From NCBI GenBank assembly GCA_024234265.1, contig JACKOM010000009.1:26945-90944 (forward strand): a stretch of 64,000 bases of DNA, written 5' to 3'. A program made the position numbers and the translations under genes. The stretch comes from Oceanospirillaceae bacterium. GTDB taxonomy: Bacteria > Pseudomonadota > Gammaproteobacteria > Pseudomonadales > Oceanobacteraceae. The notes beneath the pieces were generated by a model. It had not been told where the DNA came from. It saw nothing but the letters and a program-made list of their open reading frames with translations, and ran no database searches. Position 1 is the stretch's first letter, and the number at the start of each line of letters is the position of its first letter. This document shows positions 1 to 8,759 of this stretch, in pieces.

Positions 1-1564
1 GTTCAGCCAGCTGGGCTTCAGTATCTTTAAGGCGCTGTTCAAGGCGCATTTCATTTTCCTGCAGTTTATCTGCAGCCTGACGCTGTAAATCCTGCACCAC
101 AGTAAACGGACGATTAAAACGGCCACGGCTGCGGATGCTGATTAAATCCGCACTGCCCATAAACTGCTCGATCAGGTTATTCACGAAACTGCCGTTATCG
201 GCCCACGGTGTTGCACTGCGACGGCCGAAGAAACTTTGCACCTGCACCCACATGCGGTCGCTCAGCACATCCGTATCGGCCACCACAACGACGTTAATAT
301 CGGCATGCTGAATATGGTCTTTATTTTGCTGTGCGAGCTGACTGTTATTAAAGGCAGAATCCACAGGGCCGCTGATGCGCCCGGCAAAACTGTAAAAGTC
401 GCCGGTGGTTTTAAATTCATTGGCCAGCTCTGCAGGGTTATGCACCAGATTATAAGCATTCACATCAAGTGGCATCGCGTAATTGGAACTCCACACCAGA
501 TCATCAAAATTGGTGGTGGCATTTTCCAAGGGTTTAATAAAACCTGTGGATGCAAAATTAATGGATTCCAGATCCTCGGTGCTCACTTCATTGGCATTAA
601 TGGTTTCATGGCTGGTGCCTAATAAACCAAGATGGCGTAACGCCCCCTGCTGGGTGGAAACCGTCAGGCCATAGGCCGCATCCAGCACCACTTTGCTGGC
701 GTCATATTCAATGCCCCATTTCGCAAATAATGGCTGCAGGGAGGTATCCAGTTCCGCATTACCTAATTCCGGCATCGATGCCTGTTCAGCTTTAGGATCA
801 ACAAATAACAGCAGCTTGCCGCCTTTTAATACGTATTGGTCAAGGCGGTACAAAGCCTCTTCGCTGAGTTGCGGCGGCTGAATTAAAATCAGCAAATTAA
901 TATCCGGGTCAAGATTACTGAGCTGATCATCCAGGCTGCGCACTTCATAGAGTTGCTCCATCTGCTCAAATACAACCCATGGGGTTGTGGGCTGGCCGGT
1001 TTGCATATCAAAACCACCACGCACATCCAGGGATGACAGCAAACCAATCGCAGGGGCTTTTGCACGGCCCATGCGGTAAATCAGCTCGCTGATGTCGTAT
1101 TCCAGAAAGGCTTCTTTATCGGGCTGTAAAAATCCTATGACGGCTTCTTCGCCACTGACACTTTTGGCCACCAGACCAAAATAAATATCTTCACCACTCG
1201 CCACGGGCACAGCCTGTAAACCGGATTCAGCAGCTTTATCTTCCGCTTCGGAGAAGGGTTCCGGGTCGACAATTTTCAGGGTGATATTGCCATTACCCGC
1301 CATGACATATTCGGCGAGTAAATCTTTCACCTGCTGGGCGTAATTACGCAGCGGGATGAGATCTTTACTGGCCTTATCGGAATAATACAAGGTCAGTTCT
1401 ACTTTATTTTGCAAACCTGACACTATGTGACGGGAACCGTCCGACAGGGTGAATACCTGTTGTTCGGTTAAATCCAGACGCAGATGTTTAAATGCAAAAC
1501 CACTGATGACCAACAAAATGGCAGCCAGCAAAGCGGCAAGCGGTAATTGGAAATAACGTTGCAT
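1..1564 (-). CDS. GldG-family ABC transporter auxiliary protein (3' part missing)
   Basis: The reverse strand reads open from an ATG at 1564 to the window edge, about 521 codons, so the C-terminus lies outside. It starts MQRYFQLPLAALLAAILLV, an N-terminal membrane anchor, then a long extracytoplasmic part (for example LTEQQVFTLSDGSR and GIEYDASKVVLD). This matches the auxiliary component of Gld-type ABC exporters. The end nearest the window edge is rich in Glu, Gln and Arg and looks coiled-coil. It lies 9 nt downstream of the permease gene and completes an ATPase-permease-auxiliary operon. Substrate unknown; in gliding bacteria the homologues serve motility, which cannot be assumed here. Family call by recognition of the pattern. 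Confidence 0.8.
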   Translation of the reverse strand, partial: MQRYFQLPLAALLAAILLVISGFAFKHLRLDLTEQQVFTLSDGSRHIVSGLQNKVELTLYYSDKASKDLIPLRNYAQQVKDLLAEYVMAGNGNITLKIVDPEPFSEAEDKAAESGLQAVPVASGEDIYFGLVAKSVSGEEAVIGFLQPDKEAFLEYDISELIYRMGRAKAPAIGLLSSLDVRGGFDMQTGQPTTPWVVFEQMEQLYEVRSLDDQLSNLDPDINLLILIQPPQLSEEALYRLDQYVLKGGKLLLFVDPKAEQASMPELGNAELDTSLQPLFAKWGIEYDASKVVLDAAYGLTVSTQQGALRHLGLLGTSHETINANEVSTEDLESINFASTGFIKPLENATTNFDDLVWSSNYAMPLDVNAYNLVHNPAELANEFKTTGDFYSFAGRISGPVDSAFNNSQLAQQNKDHIQHADINVVVVADTDVLSDRMWVQVQSFFGRRSATPWADNGSFVNNLIEQFMGSADLISIRSRGRFNRPFTVVQDLQRQAADKLQENEMRLEQRLKDTEAQLAE

Positions 1565-1573
1565 AGCTGCTCC

Positions 1574-2305
1574 TCAGGCTGTTTTATGCCTTTGTACTAA
1601 CCACTGTGTTACAAACAGCCAGAAACCACTGACCACCACAAAATAACTGATATCGCGTAAATCCAGCACACCGCGGGAAATGGCGTCAAAATGGGTTAAT
1701 AAACTCATACCCGCAACAAAATCCTGTACGGTTTGTGGCAGCATAGCCACGCTGTCGAGCACCACAGGCACACCACTGGCCATGAAAATAAAACACACCA
1801 CCAACGTGAGAATAAATGCGATAACCGGATTACGCGTGATCGCAGACATAGCACCGCCAATGGCGAGGTACACACTGGCCAGCAACAGGCTGCCAATATA
1901 AGCACCGATAATCACACCGTTATCCGGCTCACCGAGATAATTTACCGTCACCACCAGGGGGAAGGTCATTAACAGGGCTATGGCACTGAGTAACCAGGCG
2001 GCAAAGAATTTACCCAATACGGTGGCGCGAATACCAAGGGGTAACGTCATTAATAATTCCAGAGTACCGAGCTGACGTTCAGGGGCCCATAACCCCATGG
2101 CAACCGCCGGCAGGAAAAACAGATATAACCAGGGCAGGTATTGGAAAAACGCACTTAAATCCGCTTGGGCTTTATCAAAAAAGTGCCCCAGATAAAAAGT
2201 GAATACACCGGCCATTACCAGAAAGGCGAGTATCACCACATAGGCCGTGGGTGTTGCAAAATAATTATACAGCTCGCGTTTCATCACTGCGGTTACGGCA
2301 CGCAT
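1574..2305 (-). CDS. ABC-2 type transporter permease (GldF-like)
   Basis: A 243-residue integral membrane protein beginning MRAVTAVMKRELYNYFATPT, the usual opening of ABC-2 permeases in which a cytoplasmic helix precedes six membrane spans. The segment WAPERQLGTLELLMTLPL is the typical ABC-2 loop after the second span. Hydrophobic stretches are visible at about 20-40, 58-75, 105-125, 135-160, 167-190 and 220-238. It shares its last base with the start of the upstream ATPase gene and is followed by the GldG-like gene, so the three are translated together. It should form the membrane pore of the exporter; the cargo cannot be told from sequence. Confidence 0.85.
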   Translation of the reverse strand: MRAVTAVMKRELYNYFATPTAYVVILAFLVMAGVFTFYLGHFFDKAQADLSAFFQYLPWLYLFFLPAVAMGLWAPERQLGTLELLMTLPLGIRATVLGKFFAAWLLSAIALLMTFPLVVTVNYLGEPDNGVIIGAYIGSLLLASVYLAIGGAMSAITRNPVIAFILTLVVCFIFMASGVPVVLDSVAMLPQTVQDFVAGMSLLTHFDAISRGVLDLRDISYFVVVSGFWLFVTQWLVQRHKTA

Positions 2306-3237
2306 CAGGCAACCTCCTCACTGCGGGTCAATTCACGGAACACATCATCCAGACGGCCTTTTTCCACGTGCAGATTTTCAAGCGGCCAGCCCTGTTGCTC
2401 CAGATATTGTGCCAGTGCCGGTAAAATCATTTGCCCGTCCTGCGCAAATGCCATCAGGGTCAGGCCATCTTCCTGTTCTTCTACTTCGCAGATGTAATCC
2501 AGCTCGAGTAATTTGCGCGCAATACCTGCCACGGGTTCGCTGAGCTGAATCTGCACCGCATTATGGAAACGGCTGGAGGCTTCAAGGGCCTGCGGTTTAT
2601 CGTCAATCAGTAAACGGCCCTGATTGATAATGATGGCCCGGCTGCACACTGCGCTGACCTCTTCCAGAATATGGGTGGAAATAATGACGATTTTGTCGTG
2701 GGCAATATGGCGGATCAGTTCACGCACCTGATGTTTCTGGTTAGGGTCCAGGCCATCGGTGGGTTCATCCAGAATTAAAATTTTAGGGTCATGTAACAGG
2801 GCCTGGGCTAAACCCACGCGGCGCGCAAAACCTTTGGAAAGGGTGTTAATGCGTTTATCCAATACGCCTGTGATTTCAACCTGGGCACAGACGGTTGCCA
2901 TGCGCTCTTTGCGTAACTCACCTTTAAGGCCACGGGCATCGGCAATAAAATTTAAAAATGCCACCACGCTCATATCACCATACAGGGGCGCACCTTCGGG
3001 CAGATAACCAATCAGACGTTGCGCTGCGGCAGGGTCTTTTGCCACATCAATGCCCATCACCGTCACACGCCCGGCACTGGGTGTCAGGTAACCGGTAATC
3101 ATCTTCATGGTGGTGGACTTACCCGCACCGTTAGGGCCAAGAAAGCCCAGCACTTCGCCCGGACTGACCTGGAACGATAACTGATCAACGGCGCAGTAAC
3201 CCGCAAACCGCTTGCTCAGCTGCTCAATGCAAATCAT
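2305..3237 (-). CDS. ABC transporter ATP-binding protein (GldA-like)
   Basis: ATPase of the exporter. Walker A is GPNGAGKSTT, the signature is LSKGFARR in place of the canonical LSGGQ, Walker B is ILILDEPTDGLD, and the switch histidine lies in IISTHILEE. The C-terminal 90 residues form the extra domain often seen in gliding and Nod-type ATPases. An in-frame ATG exists 27 codons further upstream, but the start at 3237 is preferred: it is preceded by AGGAGT at good spacing and begins directly with MICIEQLSKRF, the normal start of the domain. First gene of the three-gene operon. Confidence 0.88.
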   Translation of the reverse strand: MICIEQLSKRFAGYCAVDQLSFQVSPGEVLGFLGPNGAGKSTTMKMITGYLTPSAGRVTVMGIDVAKDPAAAQRLIGYLPEGAPLYGDMSVVAFLNFIADARGLKGELRKERMATVCAQVEITGVLDKRINTLSKGFARRVGLAQALLHDPKILILDEPTDGLDPNQKHQVRELIRHIAHDKIVIISTHILEEVSAVCSRAIIINQGRLLIDDKPQALEASSRFHNAVQIQLSEPVAGIARKLLELDYICEVEEQEDGLTLMAFAQDGQMILPALAQYLEQQGWPLENLHVEKGRLDDVFRELTRSEEVA

Positions 3238-3439
3238 GTGAGACTCCTGTAAACACAGAAAAATGGCCAAAAGCCCGCAAAAACGCCCAATATACCTAAG
3301 GGTTTTCCGGTGCGGCAACGATCTTGGCCTAGAATGTCACCTTATTGTGATCGAATAGAACGTTGGCACGGGGGCATTTACTGGTAAAATGCCCAGCGCG
3401 TCAACGAACAACATTCAGAACAACAAAGTTAAAGGGTTG

Positions 3440-3539
3440 TAAACCTCAGCAATACCGACGTAGCAAGGCAAAAACCAACGCATAACCGCAGTTTATGAAC
3501 AATAAATGAGCATTATGGGTTCGTTTTTAACTAAGTTCC
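3440..3539 (-). repeat. Dispersed intergenic repeat, copy A
   Basis: Read on the minus strand this segment is about three-quarters identical to the plus strand at 38739-38839. Shared blocks include GTTAAAAACGAAC, ATGCTCATTTAT, ATAAACTGCG and TTTTTGCCTTG. The core GCTCATTTAT...ATAAACTG is partly self-complementary. It fills most of the 348-base gap between the ABC ATPase start and plsB; I see no gene in that gap. The type resembles intergenic repeats that are scattered in gammaproteobacterial chromosomes; function unknown. Confidence 0.6.
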
Positions 3540-3585
3540 GGCAAAACCGCTGGTTTATACAGCCCCCATAGGGACCATTTTGCAC

Positions 3586-5968
3586 ATGATTCGTTCTCTG
3601 TTTACATCAGTGGCCAGACGTTTTTTACATCTTTGGGTCAAATCCACTGTGGTTGGTTTCGACAAAACCAGCATTATACCAACAAACCTGTGTTTTTGTG
3701 GTGCCTAAGCGCTCCTTCCGCCGTCAGCCTGGTAGTTGAGCAGAAATTGCCCGCAGCTGAATACATCCGTTTATGGCAAACCTGAAGATTGAGGCGAAAC
3801 TCAAAAACCGCCTGATTTATGTATCACGCCCGCTGGGTTTTATTTCCGCAAGCGTGTCATTCCGTTTAATCACCGGCCCTGAAAACCCTGGAAATCGGTG
3901 AGCAAAATCTGGCTTTCGACGCACAGATTATTCCGTGAGTGTGTTCTGGGCCGCGCCCGAAAAAAAACATCTTAAAATCTGGCTGGGTGATACCTGGTCT
4001 GTGGTGGTAAGTTACGTACCTTTCTCCGGGTACTGTTTAACGGCCGCAGTACTTTTGTTGAAGCCAGCCCGCCGTTAAACCTGCGTGAATTTATTAACAA
4101 AGTGAAGGTGGTGGGCACGCAGTCTGCGTAAAATCGGCCGTATGCTGCGGGTACACTTCCGCCATGCGCGCTCCGCCACCATAGGCCGGATTTATCCACC
4201 GCCGCACCCTGGTGCAGACATTGTGCAGCGTAAACCCCTGATCAAAGCCGCCATCGCCCAAAGAAATGGCCGACAAAAAATCACCATAGAAAAGCCCTCG
4301 CCAAGGCGGTGAAATACGGTGATGAAATTGCCTCTAACCAGTCCCACTCCACCATCACGTTTCTGGACATAGTATTGCTGGCTGTGGACAAAAATTTACA
4401 ACGGCATCCAAGTACACAACCTCGAAAAACTCAAAGAAGTGCACAAGGACAACGAAATTATTGTGCCTTGCCACCGCAGCCACATAGATTATTTATTACT
4501 CAGTTGCACCTGCTGTTCAAAATGGTTTTGTACCACCACAAATTGCCGCTGGTATTAACCTGAATATGCCGGTGGTAGGTTCAATTCTGCGCCGCGGCGG
4601 TGCGCTTATAGCGCCGCAGTTTCAAGAGATAACCCTCTGTATGCCGCGTGTTCGATGAATATCTGCACTCGGTGTTCACAGGTGGTTACAGCACCGAATA
4701 TTTTGTTGAAGGTGGCTGCAGCCGTACGGGCTGCACCCTGGCACCTAAAGCCGGTATGCTGGCTGCGACAGTTACGCAGTTACCTGCGTGACAGCCAATA
4801 AGCCGATTATTTTATGCCGGTGTATATCGGTTACGAAAAAATCTTCGAAGGCGGCACTACTCGGTGAATTACGTGGTAAGAAAGAAAAGAATCCCTGCTC
4901 GGCCTGGTGAAAACCATCCCGTGATCTGAAACACTTTTGGTAAGGTGTATGTCACCTCGGCGACCTGACTGATCTGACAGAATTCCTCAATGGCAAACGC
5001 CCAGGCTGGCGGAAGAGAAGAACAGGACGCGGATTTCCGCCCGCCTGGTCACGGGATGTCACCAACGAGCTGGCCGTGGAAGTGGTTACCCAGATCAACA
5101 AAAGCCGCTGCATTAAACCCGATCAATATGATTGCCCTGGCCCTGCTAACCCCGTCAGGCCATGGATGAACGTATTCTGTCGCAAACCCTGAATATGTAC
5201 CGGGACATGGCCTAGCTTCAGCCATTTAACGGTTCTGCTCGACGGTGAAGGCCAGGACTGGATCGCCTATGCCGAACGTATGGGCGCAGTGCAGCTGCAC
5301 CACCCATAAACTCGTGATTTAATCACCCTGGATGAAACCAGGCCGTGCTGCTGAGTTATTGCAACAATATCCTGCATATGTTTGCAGTGCCCTATGCTCT
5401 TGCGTGTTTATTTATCAGCAACCGAATTAAAACGCGAAGATGTTATCCGCTTCAGCAAAACGATTTATCCGTTCCTGGAAATCCGAGCTATTCCTGTATT
5501 GGGATGAAAAGCGATATCGAACCTGCCATCAATAATGGCTGGATATCTTTATCGCCAACGGCAACCTTAAAAGAAGTGGGCGACTGCCTGAAACGCCCTG
5601 CGGTAGCTCTAACGATTACATCATGCTCTCGGTATTGTCCCAGTCCGTAATTCGGGATTCTGGGCGTTATTACATCGTCATTTCCGTGCTGAAAACCACC
5701 GGCACAGATACCCAGACAAGATGACTTTCGTGGAATACTGTTCACTCGCGGCTCCAGCGCATTTCCATGCATGGCCTGAATGCCTGAGTTCTCCGACAAG
5801 GGTCTGTTCCGCAACCTGGTGGACGAGCTGCTGAAACGCAAATGCTGCGCCTTGAAAACAACAAACTGGTTTTTGGTGAGAGGTGTTGAAGCCATCGCGG
5901 ATGATACCAAGTCCTGCTGGAATGCCGAGTTGCGCCGCTCTATCCTGCAGGTTGCCAGCAACCGCTGA
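3586..5968 (+). pseudogene. plsB: plsB, glycerol-3-phosphate acyltransferase, broken by many frameshifts
   Basis: Pieces of PlsB can be read in order across all three forward frames: an ATG at 3586 (MIRSLFTSVARRFLHL), the catalytic HX4D block CHRSHIDYLLLSC near 4469-4510, YIGYEKIFEGG near 4823, TLNMYRDM near 5190, NNILHMFAVP near 5365, and a final LRRSILQVASNR ending at 5968. The span of about 2.4 kb equals a full-length PlsB of roughly 790-800 residues. Single-base gains and losses occur every few dozen bases, while the residues between them stay well conserved, which is unusual for an old pseudogene. In an intact form the enzyme would make lysophosphatidate from acyl-ACP or acyl-CoA at the inner membrane. 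No second plsB is in the window. See the finding on sequence quality. Confidence 0.8.
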
Positions 5969-6072
5969 TCTGACTGCCGCCCGTGGGCGCACCCCCTGAT
6001 CAAAAACAAGCACAGGCTCGGGCTGATGTGGTAAAGTCACGCCAGTTTTCAGCTAACAGGCGTTCACACCAA

Positions 6073-6705
6073 ATGAACCGAATAATATCCGCGACCCATT
6101 TTCCAGCCTGAGCCATGCGGCGGCAGCCCTGGCGGCCTTCGTTGGGTCTGATTTTATGCTGGCTTCTGAACAGGCCAGCCAGGGTATTTACCTGGGTGCT
6201 ACCTCACCTTGGCATCAGCATGGTTTTGCTGTTTGGCGCCAGTGCCCTCCCTGCCCGTGACTCAGATGCCGTGATCCGCCAGCTCAAACGCCTCGACCAT
6301 ATGATGATTTTTGTGCTGATCGCAGGCTCCTACACCCCATTTTGTCTGATCCCCCTCAACGGCACCCTCGGCTGGACCCTGTTTGCTGTGGTGTGGGGCA
6401 TAGCTGCAGCGGGCATTCTGACCAAAATGTTCTGGTTACACGCGCCGCGTTTATTATCCACCGCCCTGTATGTGGGGATGGGCTGGCTGGTGGTATTTAT
6501 GATCAAACCCCTGAGTAACAGCCTGAATGAAGGAGCCATGTTCTGGTTAGTCAGCGGTGGTGCGTTTTATACCGTGGGCGCGCTGGTATACGCCTTTAAA
6601 TGGCCAGACCCTTTACCGGAGCGTTTTGGTTTCCACGATATCTGGCATCTGTTTGTGATCGCCGGTGCCGCCAGCCATTACGTCAGCATCGCCGTCTACC
6701 TCTGA
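6073..6705 (+). pseudogene. Haemolysin III family membrane protein, N-terminus frameshifted
   Basis: From about 6145 to 6705 one frame encodes a seven-helix HlyIII/PAQR-type protein, with the family blocks IRQLKRLDHMMIFVLIAGSY, LSTALYVGMGWL and FHDIWHLFVIAGAASHYV; the histidines of the last block are the usual metal ligands. The missing start is found in another frame: from 6072, read as NEPNNIRDPFSSLSHAAAA, the normal N-terminus of the family. At least one base change near 6073-6080 and another near 6145 are needed to join them; the expected LYH motif near 6245 is also disturbed. The damage continues directly from the plsB region. After about 6250 the frame is clean. The first in-frame ATG of the clean frame, 6115, is not the true start. 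Confidence 0.75.
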
Positions 6706-6731
6706 CGGCAGAGCAGCGATCACCCGCCTCA

Positions 6732-6764
6732 CCCAAATGGGATTAAGTTCCCCCCCCATTTGGG
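6732..6764. promoter_or_regulatory. 10-bp inverted repeat between the HlyIII gene and the lipase gene
   Basis: CCCAAATGGG (6732-6741) and CCCATTTGGG (6755-6764) are perfect reverse complements separated by 13 bases. There is no T-run after it, so it is a poor Rho-independent terminator. It may be an operator or a weak stop signal after the HlyIII gene. It lies 78 bases before the lipase ATG. Confidence 0.4.
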
Positions 6765-6841
6765 GCAAGGAAAACACTTGTTCGCCGACTACTCTCTTTA
6801 TCGCCATTGGCAACCTCCAATAAAAATAAGAGAGAAACAAC

Positions 6842-7822
6842 ATGAAACGTCTGTTCCTGCTGTGTGCACTGTTAATCAGTGCGGCCAGCCATGCTGGTTA
6901 TTCCACCACCCAATACCCAATCGTAATGGTGCCCGGTGCCGCCGCTTTTGATACGGCCCTGGGTGTGGATTACTGGTACGGCATCACCGACCGCTTGCGT
7001 CTTTACGGCGCTAAGGTTTATGTCACCAACTTAAGCTCTATCCAGTCAAACGAGCAGCGTAATGAAGAGTTGTATCAGGACATTATCGCTATCCTCGCCC
7101 AGACCGGAGCCAAAAAGGTAAACCTTATTGCCCACTCCCAGGGTGCCCTGTCCGCCCGTTATATTGCGGCTGTGATGCCAGATCGCATTGCATCGGTAAC
7201 CACTGTCTTTGGTATGAACCGCGGCACCCATTTCTCCAGCGGTTTCCGCGCAGCCATCCCTGAAGGCAGCACCATGGAGCAATTAATTGCGCCACTGATC
7301 GATGGTGCATTCAACTTTGTGGAACTGCTCTCCGGTGTGCCCCAGGATGGCGACTACAACAGCCAGCAACGTGGCCAGCAAAGCATTCTGGCCCTGGCAA
7401 AAGCCACAGACCCGGCCAATGTTGCTGTATATAACGCCCAGTACCCCCAGGCCCTGCCCAAGGTAGACTGCATGACCATCGCCAACGGCACCCAGGGTGA
7501 TGTCAGCAGCGCCTATTACGGTGATCCTGTCGTCAATGGTGTACGTTATTACTCCTGGGGTGGTGACGCGGTACGCACAAACCTGCTAGATCCGATTGAT
7601 GATTTATTTGTGACCTTTGTGCAGGCCTTTGTGCCCAGCAATTTCAAATGGGATGGCCTGGTGCCCACCTGTGGCCATGCGTTAGGTAAAGTGATCAAGC
7701 TGAATTACGGCCACAACCACTTTGATGCCATCAACCACACCCTGGGTCTGGGTTACCTGTTTATGGATATCCCAACCCTGTATGTGCAACATGCAAACCG
7801 CCTGAAAAACGCAGGCCTGTAA
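6842..7822 (+). CDS. lipA: Secreted triacylglycerol lipase (Pseudomonas type, foldase-dependent)
   Basis: A 326-residue alpha/beta hydrolase. A Sec signal peptide (about residues 1-18, ending ASHA) is followed by YPIVMVPGAAAFDT, matching the strand and oxyanion segment of Pseudomonas/Burkholderia lipases. The nucleophile is Ser99 in AHSQG. The acid is probably Asp271 in WDGLVPTCG and the base His293 in GHNHFDAIN; both motifs match the conserved ends of family I.1/I.2 lipases. It should hydrolyse long-chain triglycerides outside the cell after folding in the periplasm and export by a type II system (not in this window). The foldase gene follows directly. A clear GAGAGAAAC ribosome site precedes the ATG. 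Confidence 0.9.
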   Translation: MKRLFLLCALLISAASHAGYSTTQYPIVMVPGAAAFDTALGVDYWYGITDRLRLYGAKVYVTNLSSIQSNEQRNEELYQDIIAILAQTGAKKVNLIAHSQGALSARYIAAVMPDRIASVTTVFGMNRGTHFSSGFRAAIPEGSTMEQLIAPLIDGAFNFVELLSGVPQDGDYNSQQRGQQSILALAKATDPANVAVYNAQYPQALPKVDCMTIANGTQGDVSSAYYGDPVVNGVRYYSWGGDAVRTNLLDPIDDLFVTFVQAFVPSNFKWDGLVPTCGHALGKVIKLNYGHNHFDAINHTLGLGYLFMDIPTLYVQHANRLKNAGL

Positions 7823-7834
7823 TTGAAAAAGGAG

Positions 7835-7854
7835 AACGGGGGCACTGCCCCCGT
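7835..7854 (+). promoter_or_regulatory. Hairpin between Shine-Dalgarno and start codon of the foldase gene
   Basis: ACGGGGG (7836-7842) pairs with CCCCCGT (7848-7854) around a five-base loop. The only strong Shine-Dalgarno, AAAAAGGAG at 7826-7834, is upstream of the hairpin and 26 bases from the ATG at 7861. Folding would bring it close to the start codon, or would lower foldase translation relative to lipase. There is no T-run, so it does not look like a terminator. Confidence 0.55.
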
Positions 7855-7860
7855 AACCCC

Positions 7861-8694
7861 ATGCTGAACAAAATACTGTTATGCAGCGCCGTGCTGCTTT
7901 TGTTGTTTGTACTGGCCCACCAGCCAGTGCATATTTTATTCAGTCACAGCCAGGCTGAAATAACCGCCGCCAGCACATCGCCCGCCGCTGAACAAAGCTC
8001 TGCCGCCCTGGCAGCTGTCACCGCGCCTGTGATTGCCGCTCAAATTGCCCCTGAACTGAGTGATGTGAATTTACCCGGCCTCTACGATGCACAGGGCAAA
8101 CTGGATATGGCACAGGTTAAATTACTGCTGGATTTTTTCCTGAGCGATAAAGACAGCCTTGAGAGCCGCAAAAGCCTGACCTGCCAAACCCTGCAACAAC
8201 AGGCAAAAGAGGAAGATAAAATACAACTGCAAAATCTGTGTGAACGTTATTTTACATATCGCGCCCAGTGGTATGCCCTGGCTAGCTCACTGCAACCGAA
8301 TAACCACCACGCAGGGCAAAGTGATTTGCAACAGGCACTTGCACAACGGGAAAATCTGCAACGCAGTTTGTTCAGTGCCGATGAGCAAACAGCATTATTC
8401 GGGCGTGATAATGCCTATGACGAATGGATGCAACAGCGTATGCAAACACCCGCAGCCCAGCGCGAACAACTTGACAATAATATGCAGCATATCAGCGAAG
8501 CTAAGCAGGCCGCCGATATCCGCAGCACTGAAAGTGCACAGCGCGCCCTGCAACAGGACGCTGAAATTTTTAGTCAGCAGCTCAGTTGTTATGCGCTAAA
8601 TAAACAACGTAATACGCAGGATATTCAGACACTGTGTGATCTCAGCCAGGGGCAGTTATTACGTATCCGTAATCACATGGCGATTTCGCCATAA
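7861..8694 (+). CDS. lifO: Lipase-specific foldase (lipase chaperone)
   Basis: A 277-residue protein with one N-terminal membrane anchor (MLNKILLCSAVLLLLFVLA), an Ala/Pro-rich linker to about residue 65, and then a helical Gln-rich domain. The segment LPGLYDAQGKLDMAQVKLLLDFFLS resembles the conserved first mini-domain of Lif proteins, although the family RxxFDY motif appears here as LLLDFFLS. Known Pseudomonas and Burkholderia foldases are about 340 residues, so this is a short and divergent member. The assignment rests mainly on its place 38 bases after the lipase, the membrane-anchored helical design and the Gln/Glu-rich body. It should fold the lipase in the periplasm. Confidence 0.7.
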   Translation: MLNKILLCSAVLLLLFVLAHQPVHILFSHSQAEITAASTSPAAEQSSAALAAVTAPVIAAQIAPELSDVNLPGLYDAQGKLDMAQVKLLLDFFLSDKDSLESRKSLTCQTLQQQAKEEDKIQLQNLCERYFTYRAQWYALASSLQPNNHHAGQSDLQQALAQRENLQRSLFSADEQTALFGRDNAYDEWMQQRMQTPAAQREQLDNNMQHISEAKQAADIRSTESAQRALQQDAEIFSQQLSCYALNKQRNTQDIQTLCDLSQGQLLRIRNHMAISP

Positions 8695-8702
8695 CCTTAA
8701 AA

Positions 8703-8738
8703 TAAAAAAGGAATACACAGTGTATTCCTTTTTTATTA
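8703..8738. terminator. Bidirectional Rho-independent terminator
   Basis: AAAAAAGGAATACAC pairs with GTGTATTCCTTTTTT with almost no loop (centre near 8720), flanked by A- and T-runs on either side. It serves the lipase-foldase operon and the convergent lipoprotein gene. Confidence 0.85.
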
Positions 8739-8759
8739 AGCCATTAAAACCGCCAGTTT

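Noticed and set aside
236..622. 128-codon frame on the plus strand
   Set aside because: Lies inside the GldG-like coding region on the other strand, which is open over 1564 bases and has homology.
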